From Elizabethkingia sp. YR214 (lineage in GTDB: Bacteria > Bacteroidota > Bacteroidia > Flavobacteriales > Weeksellaceae): a stretch of DNA of 64,000 nucleotides. The stretch spans positions 1 through 64,000 of the forward strand of contig NZ_QBUH01000006.1 in the NCBI RefSeq assembly GCF_003058195.1, read 5' to 3'. Positions 38,134 through 46,862 of this stretch are shown piece by piece. Below the pieces are notes generated by a model. It did not search any database. It worked only from the letters and a program-made list of their open reading frames with translations, and had not been told where the DNA came from. Within the stretch, counting starts at the first letter, position 1; each line of letters starts with the position of its first letter. The position numbers and the translations under genes were made by a program.

Positions 38134-38327
38134 TATTTTACTTAATAATTTACAAATATACCTTTAAAATACTGGGGATCAATCACAAAAATTTCGTTAC
38201 ACAATTCCTACAAACCATTATACTCAGGCTGTTTTACAATTTTCACCAACATTAGAAAAAATAAAATGCACTAAGTCTTAATCAAAACTTAGTGCATTTT
38301 TATATTTAAATTTATTCAAATCGAATC

Positions 38328-39278
38328 TTAATTCTCAGCGTGCTCAAGACCGCTAAGATATTTCTCAGCATCCATTGCTGCCATACAACCACTTCCTGCA
38401 GCTGTAATCGCTTGTCTGTAGATATGATCCTGAACATCTCCTGCTGCGAATACACCAGGAAGGTTTGTTCTGGTAGAACCTTTCTCTGTAAGGATATAAC
38501 CGTTTTCATCTAAATCAAGCTGACCGCCAAAAACTTCTGTATTAGGCTTATGACCGATAGCGATGAAAATACCATGAACATCTATTGTAGATTTCTCGTT
38601 GGTAACATTATTAATTGCTACGGCTCTTTCTACAAGGTTATTTTCACCTTCAATAGCTACTAGCTCATGATTGAATTTCACTTCAATATTAGAAGTATTC
38701 ATTACACGATGAACCATAGCCTTAGAAGCACGGAAATGATCTTTACGAACCAGCATAATCACCTTATTACAGATCTTGGACAGATAAGTCGCTTCTTCAG
38801 CAGCAGTATCTCCTGCTCCTACAACAACAACATCTTTTCCTTTGTAAAAGAAACCATCGCAAGTAGCACAAGCAGATACACCTCCACCACTATATTTTTT
38901 CTCGTCATCTAACCCAAGATATTTAGCTGTTGCTCCTGTAGAAATAATTACAGTTTTAGCCAGTATTTCACGGCTACCTGTACTTAGCTTGTGTACCCCA
39001 CCTGCTTCTTTAGCAAATTCTACAGTGCTAATCATCTCATAGTGAACTTTAGTTTCAAAACGCTCCGCTTGTTTTTGCAAATCCATCATCATTTCAGGCC
39101 CTGTAATTCCTGATGGATACCCCGGAAAGTTTTCTACTTCGGTTGTTGTAGTTAATTGCCCTCCCGGTTCAAGTCCGGTAAACAGTTCTGGCTTCATGTC
39201 TGCTCTTGCAGCGTAAATAGCTGCTGTAAATCCTGCAGGCCCAGAGCCTACGATCACACAATCTAAAATATTTTCCAT
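38328..39278 (-). CDS. trxB: Thioredoxin-disulfide reductase
   Basis: FAD/NADPH flavoprotein of 316 residues. It reduces thioredoxin. The FAD motif GSGPAG is near residue 11, the redox-active pair is ACATCDGFFYKG, the NADPH site is VVGAGDTAAEEATYLSK, and the closing FAD motif is GVFAAGDVQDHIYRQAITA. Length matches low-molecular-weight TrxB. It is a single gene, 34 bases from a hairpin-free 3' edge. Confidence 0.96.
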   Translation of the reverse strand: MENILDCVIVGSGPAGFTAAIYAARADMKPELFTGLEPGGQLTTTTEVENFPGYPSGITGPEMMMDLQKQAERFETKVHYEMISTVEFAKEAGGVHKLSTGSREILAKTVIISTGATAKYLGLDDEKKYSGGGVSACATCDGFFYKGKDVVVVGAGDTAAEEATYLSKICNKVIMLVRKDHFRASKAMVHRVMNTSNIEVKFNHELVAIEGENNLVERAVAINNVTNEKSTIDVHGIFIAIGHKPNTEVFGGQLDLDENGYILTEKGSTRTNLPGVFAAGDVQDHIYRQAITAAGSGCMAAMDAEKYLSGLEHAEN

Positions 39279-39462
39279 ATAATCTCAGTTCGGATACAAA
39301 TTTCGGTAATCTTATATTACTTTGTCAAATTTTAATATTGAGTTTTATCAATAACTTTTATAGCAAATTATTAATAAAGTTTGTTGGATTTATAAATTAT
39401 TAGATGTAGGTTTCAACACCATCATAATATACCTTTATATCTCCTATTATTAATCGTTAAAT

Positions 39463-40500
39463 TTATACTTTTACCTTCGTCTTATCTACATTTAGTATCT
39501 TATAAACCATCTCGGTAAGCAACTCTGCATCATCTGTATTATGAGCTCCTAACCCTTTACTCTTCATATCCATTTCCCGCAGGACAGAAATAATACGTGT
39601 CGCATGCTTCATCGGATAAAATTTAGCCGATTGTTCATAGTCTTTCAAAAAGTATGGATTTACTCCCATTGCTGAAGCAATAGCTGCAGCAGGCTGTCCA
39701 CGCATTGCATGATACATCAATATATTGTTGAAGTAATTGAATAAATTACCAATAATCAGCAGCAAAGGGTTAGTTTTCACATTTTTCCCCATATAATAGG
39801 CAATCCTCATAGATCTTTCAGCATCTTTTACTCCTAAGGCTTTTTGAAGTTCGAAGACATTATAATCTTTACTAATTCCTATATGAAGCTCTACTAACTT
39901 TCCATCCAGTTCTTCTCCGGGTTTCAGAATTAATTTTAGCTTATTGAGTTCATTTGAAATTCTAGACAAGTCATTCCCCAGATATTCAGCAAGAAGATGG
40001 GATATATTCGGAGCCGTTTTAATGCTGAAGGCCTGAATCTGTTGTTGGATCCAGGTTGCTAACTGATAGTCTTTAACGGGTTCACTGTAATACAGCCAGT
40101 TATTCTTATCAAGTTGTTTTACAAACTTCTTACGAGAATCAACTTTTTTATATTTATGGGCAAATACCAGGATAGTTGATTCTACAGGTTGCTCGATGTA
40201 TTTTAGCAGAATATCCCCCTCCTCTTCATTTAATTTCAGATCCTGGGCTTCTTTTACAATAATCAACTGCTTATCTCCCATCATAGGATATTGTCTCGCA
40301 AGTGAAAGTACCTCACCATAAGAAGTATCTTTCCCATACACTACGGTCTGATTAAAAGCTTTTTCATCTTCTGTCAGCACATCGTTTTCCAGTGATTTAA
40401 TTGCGACATCTGTAAAATAAGGTTCTTCACCATGAAAAAAATAGATAGGCTGAAATGCCTTATTTTTAATATTTTTGAGGATGTTTTCTAAATCTTTCAT
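39463..40500 (-). CDS. holA: DNA polymerase III subunit delta
   Basis: Protein of 345 residues, the clamp-loader delta subunit that opens the sliding clamp. Family features include IYFFHGEEPYFTDVAI at the start, ARQYPMMGDKQLIIVKEAQD, the sensor-like LAEYLGNDLSRISNELNKL, and the C-terminal collar helices GVNPYFLKDYEQSAKFY and LREMDMKSKGLGAHNTDDAE. It is divergent from the nuclease-like gene, with only five bases between starts. Confidence 0.93.
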   Translation of the reverse strand: MKDLENILKNIKNKAFQPIYFFHGEEPYFTDVAIKSLENDVLTEDEKAFNQTVVYGKDTSYGEVLSLARQYPMMGDKQLIIVKEAQDLKLNEEEGDILLKYIEQPVESTILVFAHKYKKVDSRKKFVKQLDKNNWLYYSEPVKDYQLATWIQQQIQAFSIKTAPNISHLLAEYLGNDLSRISNELNKLKLILKPGEELDGKLVELHIGISKDYNVFELQKALGVKDAERSMRIAYYMGKNVKTNPLLLIIGNLFNYFNNILMYHAMRGQPAAAIASAMGVNPYFLKDYEQSAKFYPMKHATRIISVLREMDMKSKGLGAHNTDDAELLTEMVYKILNVDKTKVKV

Positions 40501-40505
40501 AATCT

Positions 40506-40940
40506 ATGCAACTGCCTAAACTTAATTTCAGTAAACAATTTGATTTTCAATTCAGGCAGGACAAAGATAAGTTTTTTATTTATGATGTACTGCGCAAAAA
40601 GTACCTTTTGCTTACTCCTGAAGAATGGGTACGCCAGCACTGGATTCAGCACTTTCTCAGTCTAAAAACCTATGCGCCTTCAGCTCTTATAGCTGAAAAA
40701 AAAATAGAATTAAATGGACTCACCAAAAGAATAGATTTGTTGGTTACTGAAAAAACTGAACCCAAAATTCTTATAGAATGCAAAGCTCCGCAGATAAAAC
40801 TTACCGAAAAAACTTTTGAACAAACCGCTCGTTACAATTCTGTATTGGGCGCTGGAGAAATTATTTTAAGCAACGGTTTACAACATATTTACGCTAGCTT
40901 AACACAAAATGGTTACCAGTTTAGTAATTTTGGTACTTAG
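40506..40940 (+). CDS. Type I restriction enzyme R-subunit N-terminal-like protein
   Basis: Protein of 144 residues matching the HSDR_N_2-type domain: KFFIYDVLRKKYLLLTPEEW, VRQHWIQHFL, then a PD-(D/E)xK-like set KRIDLLV ... ILIECKAP. This is a nuclease-type fold but standing alone, without motor or methylase. It lies head to head with holA, an arrangement I recall from other Bacteroidota. Its role is not established. Confidence 0.8.
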   Translation: MQLPKLNFSKQFDFQFRQDKDKFFIYDVLRKKYLLLTPEEWVRQHWIQHFLSLKTYAPSALIAEKKIELNGLTKRIDLLVTEKTEPKILIECKAPQIKLTEKTFEQTARYNSVLGAGEIILSNGLQHIYASLTQNGYQFSNFGT

Positions 40941-40994
40941 ATTCCTGATTGGGGCATAAATATTGATGCCACTTTTAAGAAACAACTATTCACC

Positions 40995-41603
40995 ATGATC
41001 AGAAAATACTACATCTTTATACTTCTTATATTATTTTTTTTTACTAAAGCTCAGGATATTCATGAGATCAGACTCTTTCAAAAGAGTAAGAACTTTATTA
41101 TATTCTTCAATATCGACAACACCTATATTGCAATGGATTCGCAAGGAAAAGTATTATCACTTTTTCAAAAAAGTAGAAACCCCGGATATTTCGATAACAT
41201 AATCACACCAAACGGACAATCTGTTAGTACTACTGAAGATTCTGACTTTGATTATACAAAAGACAACAGTAATCCTATAATCAAAAATTCAAATAACAAT
41301 AATATTGAGTACTACAACAGTTTTACATCAAATGATCGGGGTAAAATAAGAGCCGTTAATGGAGAAATATTTCAATATTATAGTGAACTTAGTGATGGTT
41401 TAGCCGGTAATATAAAATCTATAGGAAATATAAATTTCAATTATTATAGCTCTTTTAATAATTATGAAAAGGGAAAAATAAAATCCATTGGTAATATTAC
41501 ATTTTCATACTTCAATGAATTTGATTCATATAAGACTGGAAAAATAAAGTCAATAAAAGGAAATAACAACAACACCATTATCACCATTATCAATGATTAT
41601 TAA
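40995..41603 (+). CDS. Exported protein with short internal repeats
   Basis: Protein of 202 residues with a signal peptide (YYIFILLILFFFTKAQD). The second half holds about four repeats of roughly 24 residues with the pattern 'YY..F.....GKIKSIGNI.F': GKIRAVNGEIFQYYSEL, GNIKSIGNINFNYYSSF, GKIKSIGNITFSYFNEF, GKIKSIKGNN. It is very Asn-rich. I predict a β-repeat protein of the envelope, function unknown. It overlaps the HAD gene by 11 bases. Confidence 0.6.
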   Translation: MIRKYYIFILLILFFFTKAQDIHEIRLFQKSKNFIIFFNIDNTYIAMDSQGKVLSLFQKSRNPGYFDNIITPNGQSVSTTEDSDFDYTKDNSNPIIKNSNNNNIEYYNSFTSNDRGKIRAVNGEIFQYYSELSDGLAGNIKSIGNINFNYYSSFNNYEKGKIKSIGNITFSYFNEFDSYKTGKIKSIKGNNNNTIITIINDY

Positions 41604-42192
41604 GAACATTATATTTGACTTTGGGGGCGTCCTTATGGACTGGGATCCCAAATATCTCTATCAGAATGTCTTCAACACTGATGAAGAAATGAATTACTTT
41701 CTGGATCATATCGCTACACTAAAATGGAATGCTGAACAAGACCGTGGCCGCAGTTTTCAGGAAGCAACAGAAATCTTACAAAATCAATACCCAGAATTTT
41801 CAAAAGAAATAGCTTTGTATTATAGCCAGTGGCCTGTAATGCTAAAAGGAACCATTGAGGAGAATGTAAATATACTTCGTAATTTGCATGGCCGCTATCA
41901 ACTATATGGCCTTACCAACTGGTCCGCAGAATCTTTCCCTTACGCTTATCAGAATTATGATTTCTTTAGTCTTTTTAATGGTATTGTGGTATCCGGAGAA
42001 GAAAAGCTTATTAAACCTGACGAACGTATTTATCAACTATTACTGAACCGATACAATCTCAATGCTTCGGAATGTCTGTTTATAGATGACAATTATGAAA
42101 ATATTCGTGCAGCACAAGCTATGGATTTCAATACCATCTACGTGGGACCAGAAACAAACCTTCAGGAAGAATTACAAAAATTCAACATATAA
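41593..42192 (+). CDS. HAD-superfamily hydrolase
   Basis: Phosphatase-like enzyme of 199 residues of HAD subfamily IA. The nucleophile motif is IIFDFGGVLMDWD, motif II is GLTNWSAESFPYA, the lysine is in EEKLIKPDERIY and motif IV is CLFIDDNYENIRAAQ. The substrate is unknown; sugar phosphates or nucleotides are typical for this group. It overlaps the preceding gene slightly. Confidence 0.9.
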   Translation: MIIKNIIFDFGGVLMDWDPKYLYQNVFNTDEEMNYFLDHIATLKWNAEQDRGRSFQEATEILQNQYPEFSKEIALYYSQWPVMLKGTIEENVNILRNLHGRYQLYGLTNWSAESFPYAYQNYDFFSLFNGIVVSGEEKLIKPDERIYQLLLNRYNLNASECLFIDDNYENIRAAQAMDFNTIYVGPETNLQEELQKFNI

Positions 42193-42923
42193 AATTAAAG
42201 GGGCATTCAGAAAAATGATCCTTTATTTTTTTAATAAAACAGGCAGATACTATACAATAAACGACATTATGAGAAATAAATACCTGACATCCGGTAGGAA
42301 GTTGTTTGCAATATTTCAATGTATCTTATAAATCTGCTCCGGTAGTTATGATAATTGCTGATAATTTTATTTAATGAGAGATTCATTAGGTAATTAAAAC
42401 CGGAGCAGAAGATCTGATATAAACTAAATAATTTATGTCTGTACAAGATAGATTTTACTATATATTTTCCAAAGAAAAATATATTTCATTTTCTTACGTT
42501 GCTCCTTCTGATTTACTATGCAAACGTTAAAACAAGTATATAGCTGAAGTTTTTTGATCAATATTTTTCACTTCTTTCGAAAAAAATACACAAATCGATA
42601 TCTGAAAAAATATAATTATAACCTCGTAAATAAGAAATAGTAATAAGTCTAAAGTCCTGACTAAAAAACAAACGGGTCATCAAAAAGCTTTTTGATGACC
42701 CGTTTTATAAAAAAAACGATTGAAAAAATGATGACGAAGTTATTCTATCATCAGGATTTTAAAAATTCTATCTCAAATTGCTGATCAGTAAAAATGCTTT
42801 ACGCAAATGAGATAGAATTCAGGAGACATATTTTACTGGTTGACAGTTAGCAGTATACAGTAGAAATTTATGGATATACTATTTTGGCAGGTACTGTTCA
42901 CCACTAACCGACAACTCTTTAAT
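42193..42923. other. Long gap with several inverted repeats
   Basis: About 730 bases without a gene. It holds an 11-bp inverted repeat (42333-42343 / 42399-42409, TCTGCTCCGGT) around a nested AATGA/TCATT stem, an 18-bp-per-arm perfect palindrome (42670-42705, core GGGTCATC), and a 12-bp inverted repeat (42764-42775 / 42808-42819, AATTCTATCTCA). The palindrome is followed by TTTT and may end transcription from either side. Confidence 0.6.
42670..42705. terminator. Perfect palindrome, probable bidirectional terminator
   Basis: Eighteen-base arms meet at AAG|CTT with no loop: AAACGGGTCATC...GATGACCCGTTT, followed by T-rich sequence on both strands. Confidence 0.65.
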
Positions 42924-43802
42924 TTATTTTTCCCATTTAACCTCTTCTCCCTGAGGGGAAGCTCCTCCTTGCTCAACCTTCACAGGAGGAGTTTCCTGAT
43001 TAATATGGTATACATAAGCTGCAATCTTTTCTGCATCCCTGCCGGAGATAGTACCATCTTTAATAAATGGTCTCATCGTTGGATTATTTGGAGAGCCATT
43101 TTCCAGCATCCAGAATACATTATGAAATACATCCTTTTCTTTTACATTAATCCAATAATTGTCTGTCAGGTTTGGCCCTATTCCACCTTTACCTCCTTCC
43201 GAGTGACAGGTTGCACAATTGGTTTTGAATAACTGCTCCCCTTCAGCAATATTAGAAGGGTCATATTTAGCAGTTTCAAGTGTTATTTTTGGTGCTGTTT
43301 TCTCATATTCTTCAATAGAAGCCAGCATTGTTTTGTGTTCTTTTTCATATTCTGCATCCTGATGGGCATAATCTGTGAATACATAAGCCAACATATAAAT
43401 AACACAGAAGATATTTCCGAAGTAGAATAAACCAATCCACCACTTAGGCAAAGCATTATCCAGCTCTGTAATCCCGTCGAAACCATGATCTATAATAAGA
43501 TCTGTTTCTTCTTTCTGAGACTGCTTTTTAACAGCAGAATTCCACAATCTTCGCAAAAAGGAAATCTTTTTTTGCTCCAGATAAAGCTTCTTATCCTCAT
43601 CAGTTAACTTCTTAAAATTTTCGTTTTCTACAAGATCCTGAAGTGAACTCACTATTAATAACAGCAAGGCTGACATAATCACTACAACCCAGAAATAGGG
43701 AGATGTAAGGTAATGAACTTCGGGAGCAAACATCTCGAAAGCTAAAGCTATCAGGCAGAATGTAAGTACTATATAAACTGAAATCGGTGTTCTTACTTTC
43801 AT
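42924..43802 (-). CDS. ccoP: cbb3-type cytochrome c oxidase subunit CcoP
   Basis: Membrane-anchored cytochrome c of 292 residues. Two N-terminal helices and one more before the periplasmic domain (WWIGLFYFGNIFCVIYMLAY) are followed by a haem c site NCATCH in the last third, with a methionine ligand near GSPNNPTMRPF. Only one CxxCH is present; many CcoP proteins of other phyla have two. It passes electrons to the fused CcoN/O subunit encoded just upstream. The gap between the genes is 17 bases. Confidence 0.9.
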   Translation of the reverse strand: MKVRTPISVYIVLTFCLIALAFEMFAPEVHYLTSPYFWVVVIMSALLLLIVSSLQDLVENENFKKLTDEDKKLYLEQKKISFLRRLWNSAVKKQSQKEETDLIIDHGFDGITELDNALPKWWIGLFYFGNIFCVIYMLAYVFTDYAHQDAEYEKEHKTMLASIEEYEKTAPKITLETAKYDPSNIAEGEQLFKTNCATCHSEGGKGGIGPNLTDNYWINVKEKDVFHNVFWMLENGSPNNPTMRPFIKDGTISGRDAEKIAAYVYHINQETPPVKVEQGGASPQGEEVKWEK

Positions 43803-43819
43803 AACTAAATTATTTAAAG

Positions 43820-46093
43820 TTATTTAATAGAGGCTGTTTGTACATCTGTAGTCTTAATATCTACCCCAAGTCTCTGCAGGTAAGCGATAAGTGCTACAAT
43901 TTCTCTCTTCTCAATCGGAATAAATTTGTCGCCTTTGGCAATTTTTTCCTGTGCTACCTGCTCTTTAATATCTGCAGCTTCGGAGTAAATTTTCTGTACG
44001 ATTACACTAGCCTGATTATCGGCCCATGCGTTTGCAGAATCTATCTGCGCCTTGGTATATGGTACATCAAATGCATTTTTCATTAGCTTCATTTTATTTA
44101 CCATTTCCGAGCGATCCAGTTCATTTGTAATTAGCCATGGGAAACGTGGCATAATAGAACCTGCTGATGTTACTCTTGGATTATACATGTGTTTAAAGTG
44201 CCATGAATCTGGGTTCTTATTACCTTCTCTCTGTAAATCCGGACCAGTTCTCTTAGATCCCCATAAGAAAGGTCTGTCGTATATAAACTCTCCTGCTTTG
44301 GAATATTGTCCGTTTTTACCATCAAATCTTACAATTTCATCACGGAAAGGTCTGATCATCTGGGAGTGGCAAGAGTTACATCCTTCACGAATGTATAAGT
44401 CTCTACCTTCTAATTCTAATGGTGAATATGGTTTAACAGCTGCTATATTTGGTACATTACTCTTTACACTCAGAGTAGGGATAATTTCAACCGCACCTCC
44501 TATTGCCAGTGTAACAAATGCTCCGATGGATAATACAGTTGGCATTCTTTCAATCCATAAGTGAACAGGCTCTCCATCTTTTCTGTCGTTACCAATAACT
44601 GCTAACGCTGGTGCTTCTGCCGGAACATTTTTCTCGAATACTCCTTTTCTTACTGTTTTGAATACATTCACTACCATCAATAGTGCTCCTGTCAGGTACA
44701 ATATCCCACCAAGGAATCTCAACTTAAAGTATGGAATAATTGCTGTTACAGTATCTAACCAGTTTTTGTACATCAAAGTACCATCCGGGTTAAATTGTTT
44801 CCACATCAAACCTTGTGTGAAACCAGAGATATACATTGGTACCGCATAGAAGATAATCCCCAGAGTCCCCAGCCAGAAGTGCCAGTTAGCTAATTTCACA
44901 GACCATAGTTTGGTTTTCCACATTAATGGTACAAGGAAATAGATAATACCAAAGGCCATAAAACCATTCCATCCTAGTGCACCTAAGTGTACGTGACCAA
45001 TTACCCAGTCGGTATAGTGACCAATTTTATTTAGAGATTTAGTTGCTAAAAGCGGTCCTTCGAATGTTGCCATACCATAACATGTAACAGCTACTACAAA
45101 GAATTTAAGTACCGGATTCTCTCTTACTTTATCCCAAGCTCCTCTTAGTGTCAGTAGTCCATTTAGCATACCTCCCCAAGATGGTGCAATAAGCATGATG
45201 GAGAAACCTGTTCCTAATGCCTGAGCCCAGCCAGGTAAAGAAGTATACTGAAGGTGGTGAGGACCAGCCCAAAGGTATACGAAGATTAGAGACCAGAAGT
45301 GGATAATAGATAATTTATAGGAGAATACTGGTCTGTCTGCTGCTTTCGGCATGAAGTAGTACATAAGCCCCAATACTGGTGTTGTCAATACGAATGCTAC
45401 TGCATTGTGACCGTACCACCATTGCACTAATGCATCTTTTACCCCTGCATATACTGAATATGATTTCCAAAAGTTTAACGGAACTTCCAAGTTGTTTACA
45501 ATGTGAAGTAAAGCTACCCCAATCCAGGTTGCAATAAAGAACCAAATGGCTACGTATAAGTGTCTTACTCTTCTCTTAGCAATTGTACCAAACATATTGA
45601 TACCGAAGATAACCCATGAGAAAGTAATTAAGATATCGATAGGCCATTCATGCTCTGCATATTCTTTAGATGTATTAATCCCCATAAGGAATGTAATAAC
45701 CACACTTACAATCATTAACTGCCAAGACCAGAAATGTATCCATGAAAGTGTATCACTGTACATTCTGGTTTTCAGTAGTCTCTGCATACTGTAATAAGCA
45801 CCGCAGAAAAACGAGTTACACACAAAAGCAAAAATTACTGCACTGGTATGCAGCATTCTTATTCTGCCAAAACCAAGCGCTCCTTGTGTATTAATTAGTC
45901 CCTGAATATTTCCGCTTCTTAAACTCTGAATCGTCGTATCGTCCGTACCGAAAAGGAATTCCGGTAGCTCAGGGTAGAACAACATTAAAGCTGCCGTAAG
46001 CCCAAGAAGAAAGCCTACGAGACCGAACGCTATTGTTGCATATAAAAATGCCCGAACAATATTGTTGTCATAATGAAACTTTTGCGCCTCCAT
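43820..46093 (-). CDS. ccoN: Fused cbb3-type cytochrome c oxidase subunits CcoN-CcoO
   Basis: Fusion of 757 residues. The N-terminal 480 residues form the haem-copper catalytic subunit: HTSAVIFAFVCNSFFCGAYY, VQWWYGHNAVAFVLTTPVLG, AGPHHLQY, and WVIGHVHLGALGWN. The C-terminal 230 residues are CcoO: one membrane helix and a haem c site EGCNSCHSQMIRPF. It reduces oxygen at low tension. Such fusion is usual in Bacteroidota. The assembly genes ccoS, ccoG and ccoH are not adjacent here; ccoP follows. A divergent XRE regulator lies upstream. Confidence 0.95.
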   Translation of the reverse strand: MEAQKFHYDNNIVRAFLYATIAFGLVGFLLGLTAALMLFYPELPEFLFGTDDTTIQSLRSGNIQGLINTQGALGFGRIRMLHTSAVIFAFVCNSFFCGAYYSMQRLLKTRMYSDTLSWIHFWSWQLMIVSVVITFLMGINTSKEYAEHEWPIDILITFSWVIFGINMFGTIAKRRVRHLYVAIWFFIATWIGVALLHIVNNLEVPLNFWKSYSVYAGVKDALVQWWYGHNAVAFVLTTPVLGLMYYFMPKAADRPVFSYKLSIIHFWSLIFVYLWAGPHHLQYTSLPGWAQALGTGFSIMLIAPSWGGMLNGLLTLRGAWDKVRENPVLKFFVVAVTCYGMATFEGPLLATKSLNKIGHYTDWVIGHVHLGALGWNGFMAFGIIYFLVPLMWKTKLWSVKLANWHFWLGTLGIIFYAVPMYISGFTQGLMWKQFNPDGTLMYKNWLDTVTAIIPYFKLRFLGGILYLTGALLMVVNVFKTVRKGVFEKNVPAEAPALAVIGNDRKDGEPVHLWIERMPTVLSIGAFVTLAIGGAVEIIPTLSVKSNVPNIAAVKPYSPLELEGRDLYIREGCNSCHSQMIRPFRDEIVRFDGKNGQYSKAGEFIYDRPFLWGSKRTGPDLQREGNKNPDSWHFKHMYNPRVTSAGSIMPRFPWLITNELDRSEMVNKMKLMKNAFDVPYTKAQIDSANAWADNQASVIVQKIYSEAADIKEQVAQEKIAKGDKFIPIEKREIVALIAYLQRLGVDIKTTDVQTASIK

Positions 46094-46192
46094 TTTTCTA
46101 CTGTATTTATTTTATAAGGTTATATTCCACTAACTGATTAGCAAAAAATAGCTAAAGAATTACACTAAAAACAGTATTTTCCACCTGTTTTA

Positions 46193-46222
46193 TTTGTGTT
46201 TCAAAGGTATTCGTTATCTTTG
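46193..46222 (+). promoter_or_regulatory. Promoter of the XRE regulator
   Basis: TTTG-N18-TATCTTTG, a strong Bacteroidota-type promoter about 58 bases before the start. Confidence 0.7.
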
Positions 46223-46231
46223 TGGTGTACC

Positions 46232-46246
46232 AGTAGACCAACTACT
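46232..46246. promoter_or_regulatory. Possible autoregulatory operator
   Basis: Inverted AGTAG-N5-CTACT just after the -7 box, near the predicted transcription start. A further CTACT follows. An operator for the XRE protein is a guess from position. Confidence 0.35.
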
Positions 46247-46279
46247 AAAGTATACCGAAATCTACTAAAAGCATAAGCG

Positions 46280-46570
46280 ATGAAAGAATGTGGCAACAGT
46301 ATCAGACAAATCCGGAGAAATAAAGATTTAACCCAGGAGTATATGGCTCTGGAGCTGGGTATTTCCCAAAAAGCATATTCTGATTTAGAAAACTGCAAAG
46401 TTAAAATGAACATGACAACCTTACTAAAAGTTGCAGATATACTGGAGATTAGCCCCTCCGAAATTTGCAGCCTTTCAGGAAATTGCACCAACGATATGCA
46501 GCAAAAACATGAAAGTCTTATAGATTATCTGAAGCAAAATAACATCCAGGTTCCGGATGAATACTTGTAA
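46280..46570 (+). CDS. XRE-family helix-turn-helix regulator
   Basis: Protein of 96 residues with a Cro/C1-type domain in the first 60: IRQIRRNKDLTQEYMALELG, ISQKAYSDLENCKVKMNMTT, LLKVADILEISPSEI. The remaining part is a short tail. It is divergent from ccoN/O across about 185 bases, so it may regulate that operon as well as itself. Confidence 0.85.
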   Translation: MKECGNSIRQIRRNKDLTQEYMALELGISQKAYSDLENCKVKMNMTTLLKVADILEISPSEICSLSGNCTNDMQQKHESLIDYLKQNNIQVPDEYL

Positions 46571-46590
46571 TTACAATAAGAACAGTATAT

Positions 46591-46627
46591 AAAAAAGCAG
46601 CGGGGAGTTTCTCCCCGCTGCTTTTTT
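46591..46627. terminator. Strong bidirectional terminator
   Basis: Stem GCAGCGGGGAG / CTCCCCGCTGC with a TTT loop and flanking A and T runs, between the convergent XRE and ribbon-helix-helix genes. Confidence 0.9.
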
Positions 46628-46638
46628 ATACGTTATGT

Positions 46639-46821
46639 TTATTTACTATCTAACGGCTTTTCATTGTCCTTTTCCTTCTTTCGTCCGGCTTTTATTAAAG
46701 CCTGATGAACAACAAATTCAATCTGTCCATTTACACTCCGAAATTCATCTGAAGCCCATTTTTCAATAAGCTTATAAGTTTCTTCATCAATCCGGAGGAC
46801 AAAGCTTTTTTTTGCACTCAA
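46639..46821 (-). CDS. Arc-type ribbon-helix-helix protein
   Basis: Small basic protein of 60 residues: a β-strand KKSFVLRIDEETYKLIEKWA and then DEFRSVNGQIEFVVHQALIK, the Arc/CopG-type two-helix pattern. Members often serve as antitoxins or small repressors; no toxin gene is next to it. It follows the SPFH gene on the same strand with a 41-base gap, so it is likely co-transcribed. Confidence 0.8.
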   Translation of the reverse strand: MSAKKSFVLRIDEETYKLIEKWASDEFRSVNGQIEFVVHQALIKAGRKKEKDNEKPLDSK

Positions 46822-46862
46822 AATTTTTATTTTTTCTGTTAAGCTTTCGCTTAGTCTACATT

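Noticed and set aside
46639-46821. Toxin-antitoxin pair with the Arc-type protein as antitoxin
   Set aside because: No small toxin gene is adjacent; the neighbour is an SPFH membrane protein.
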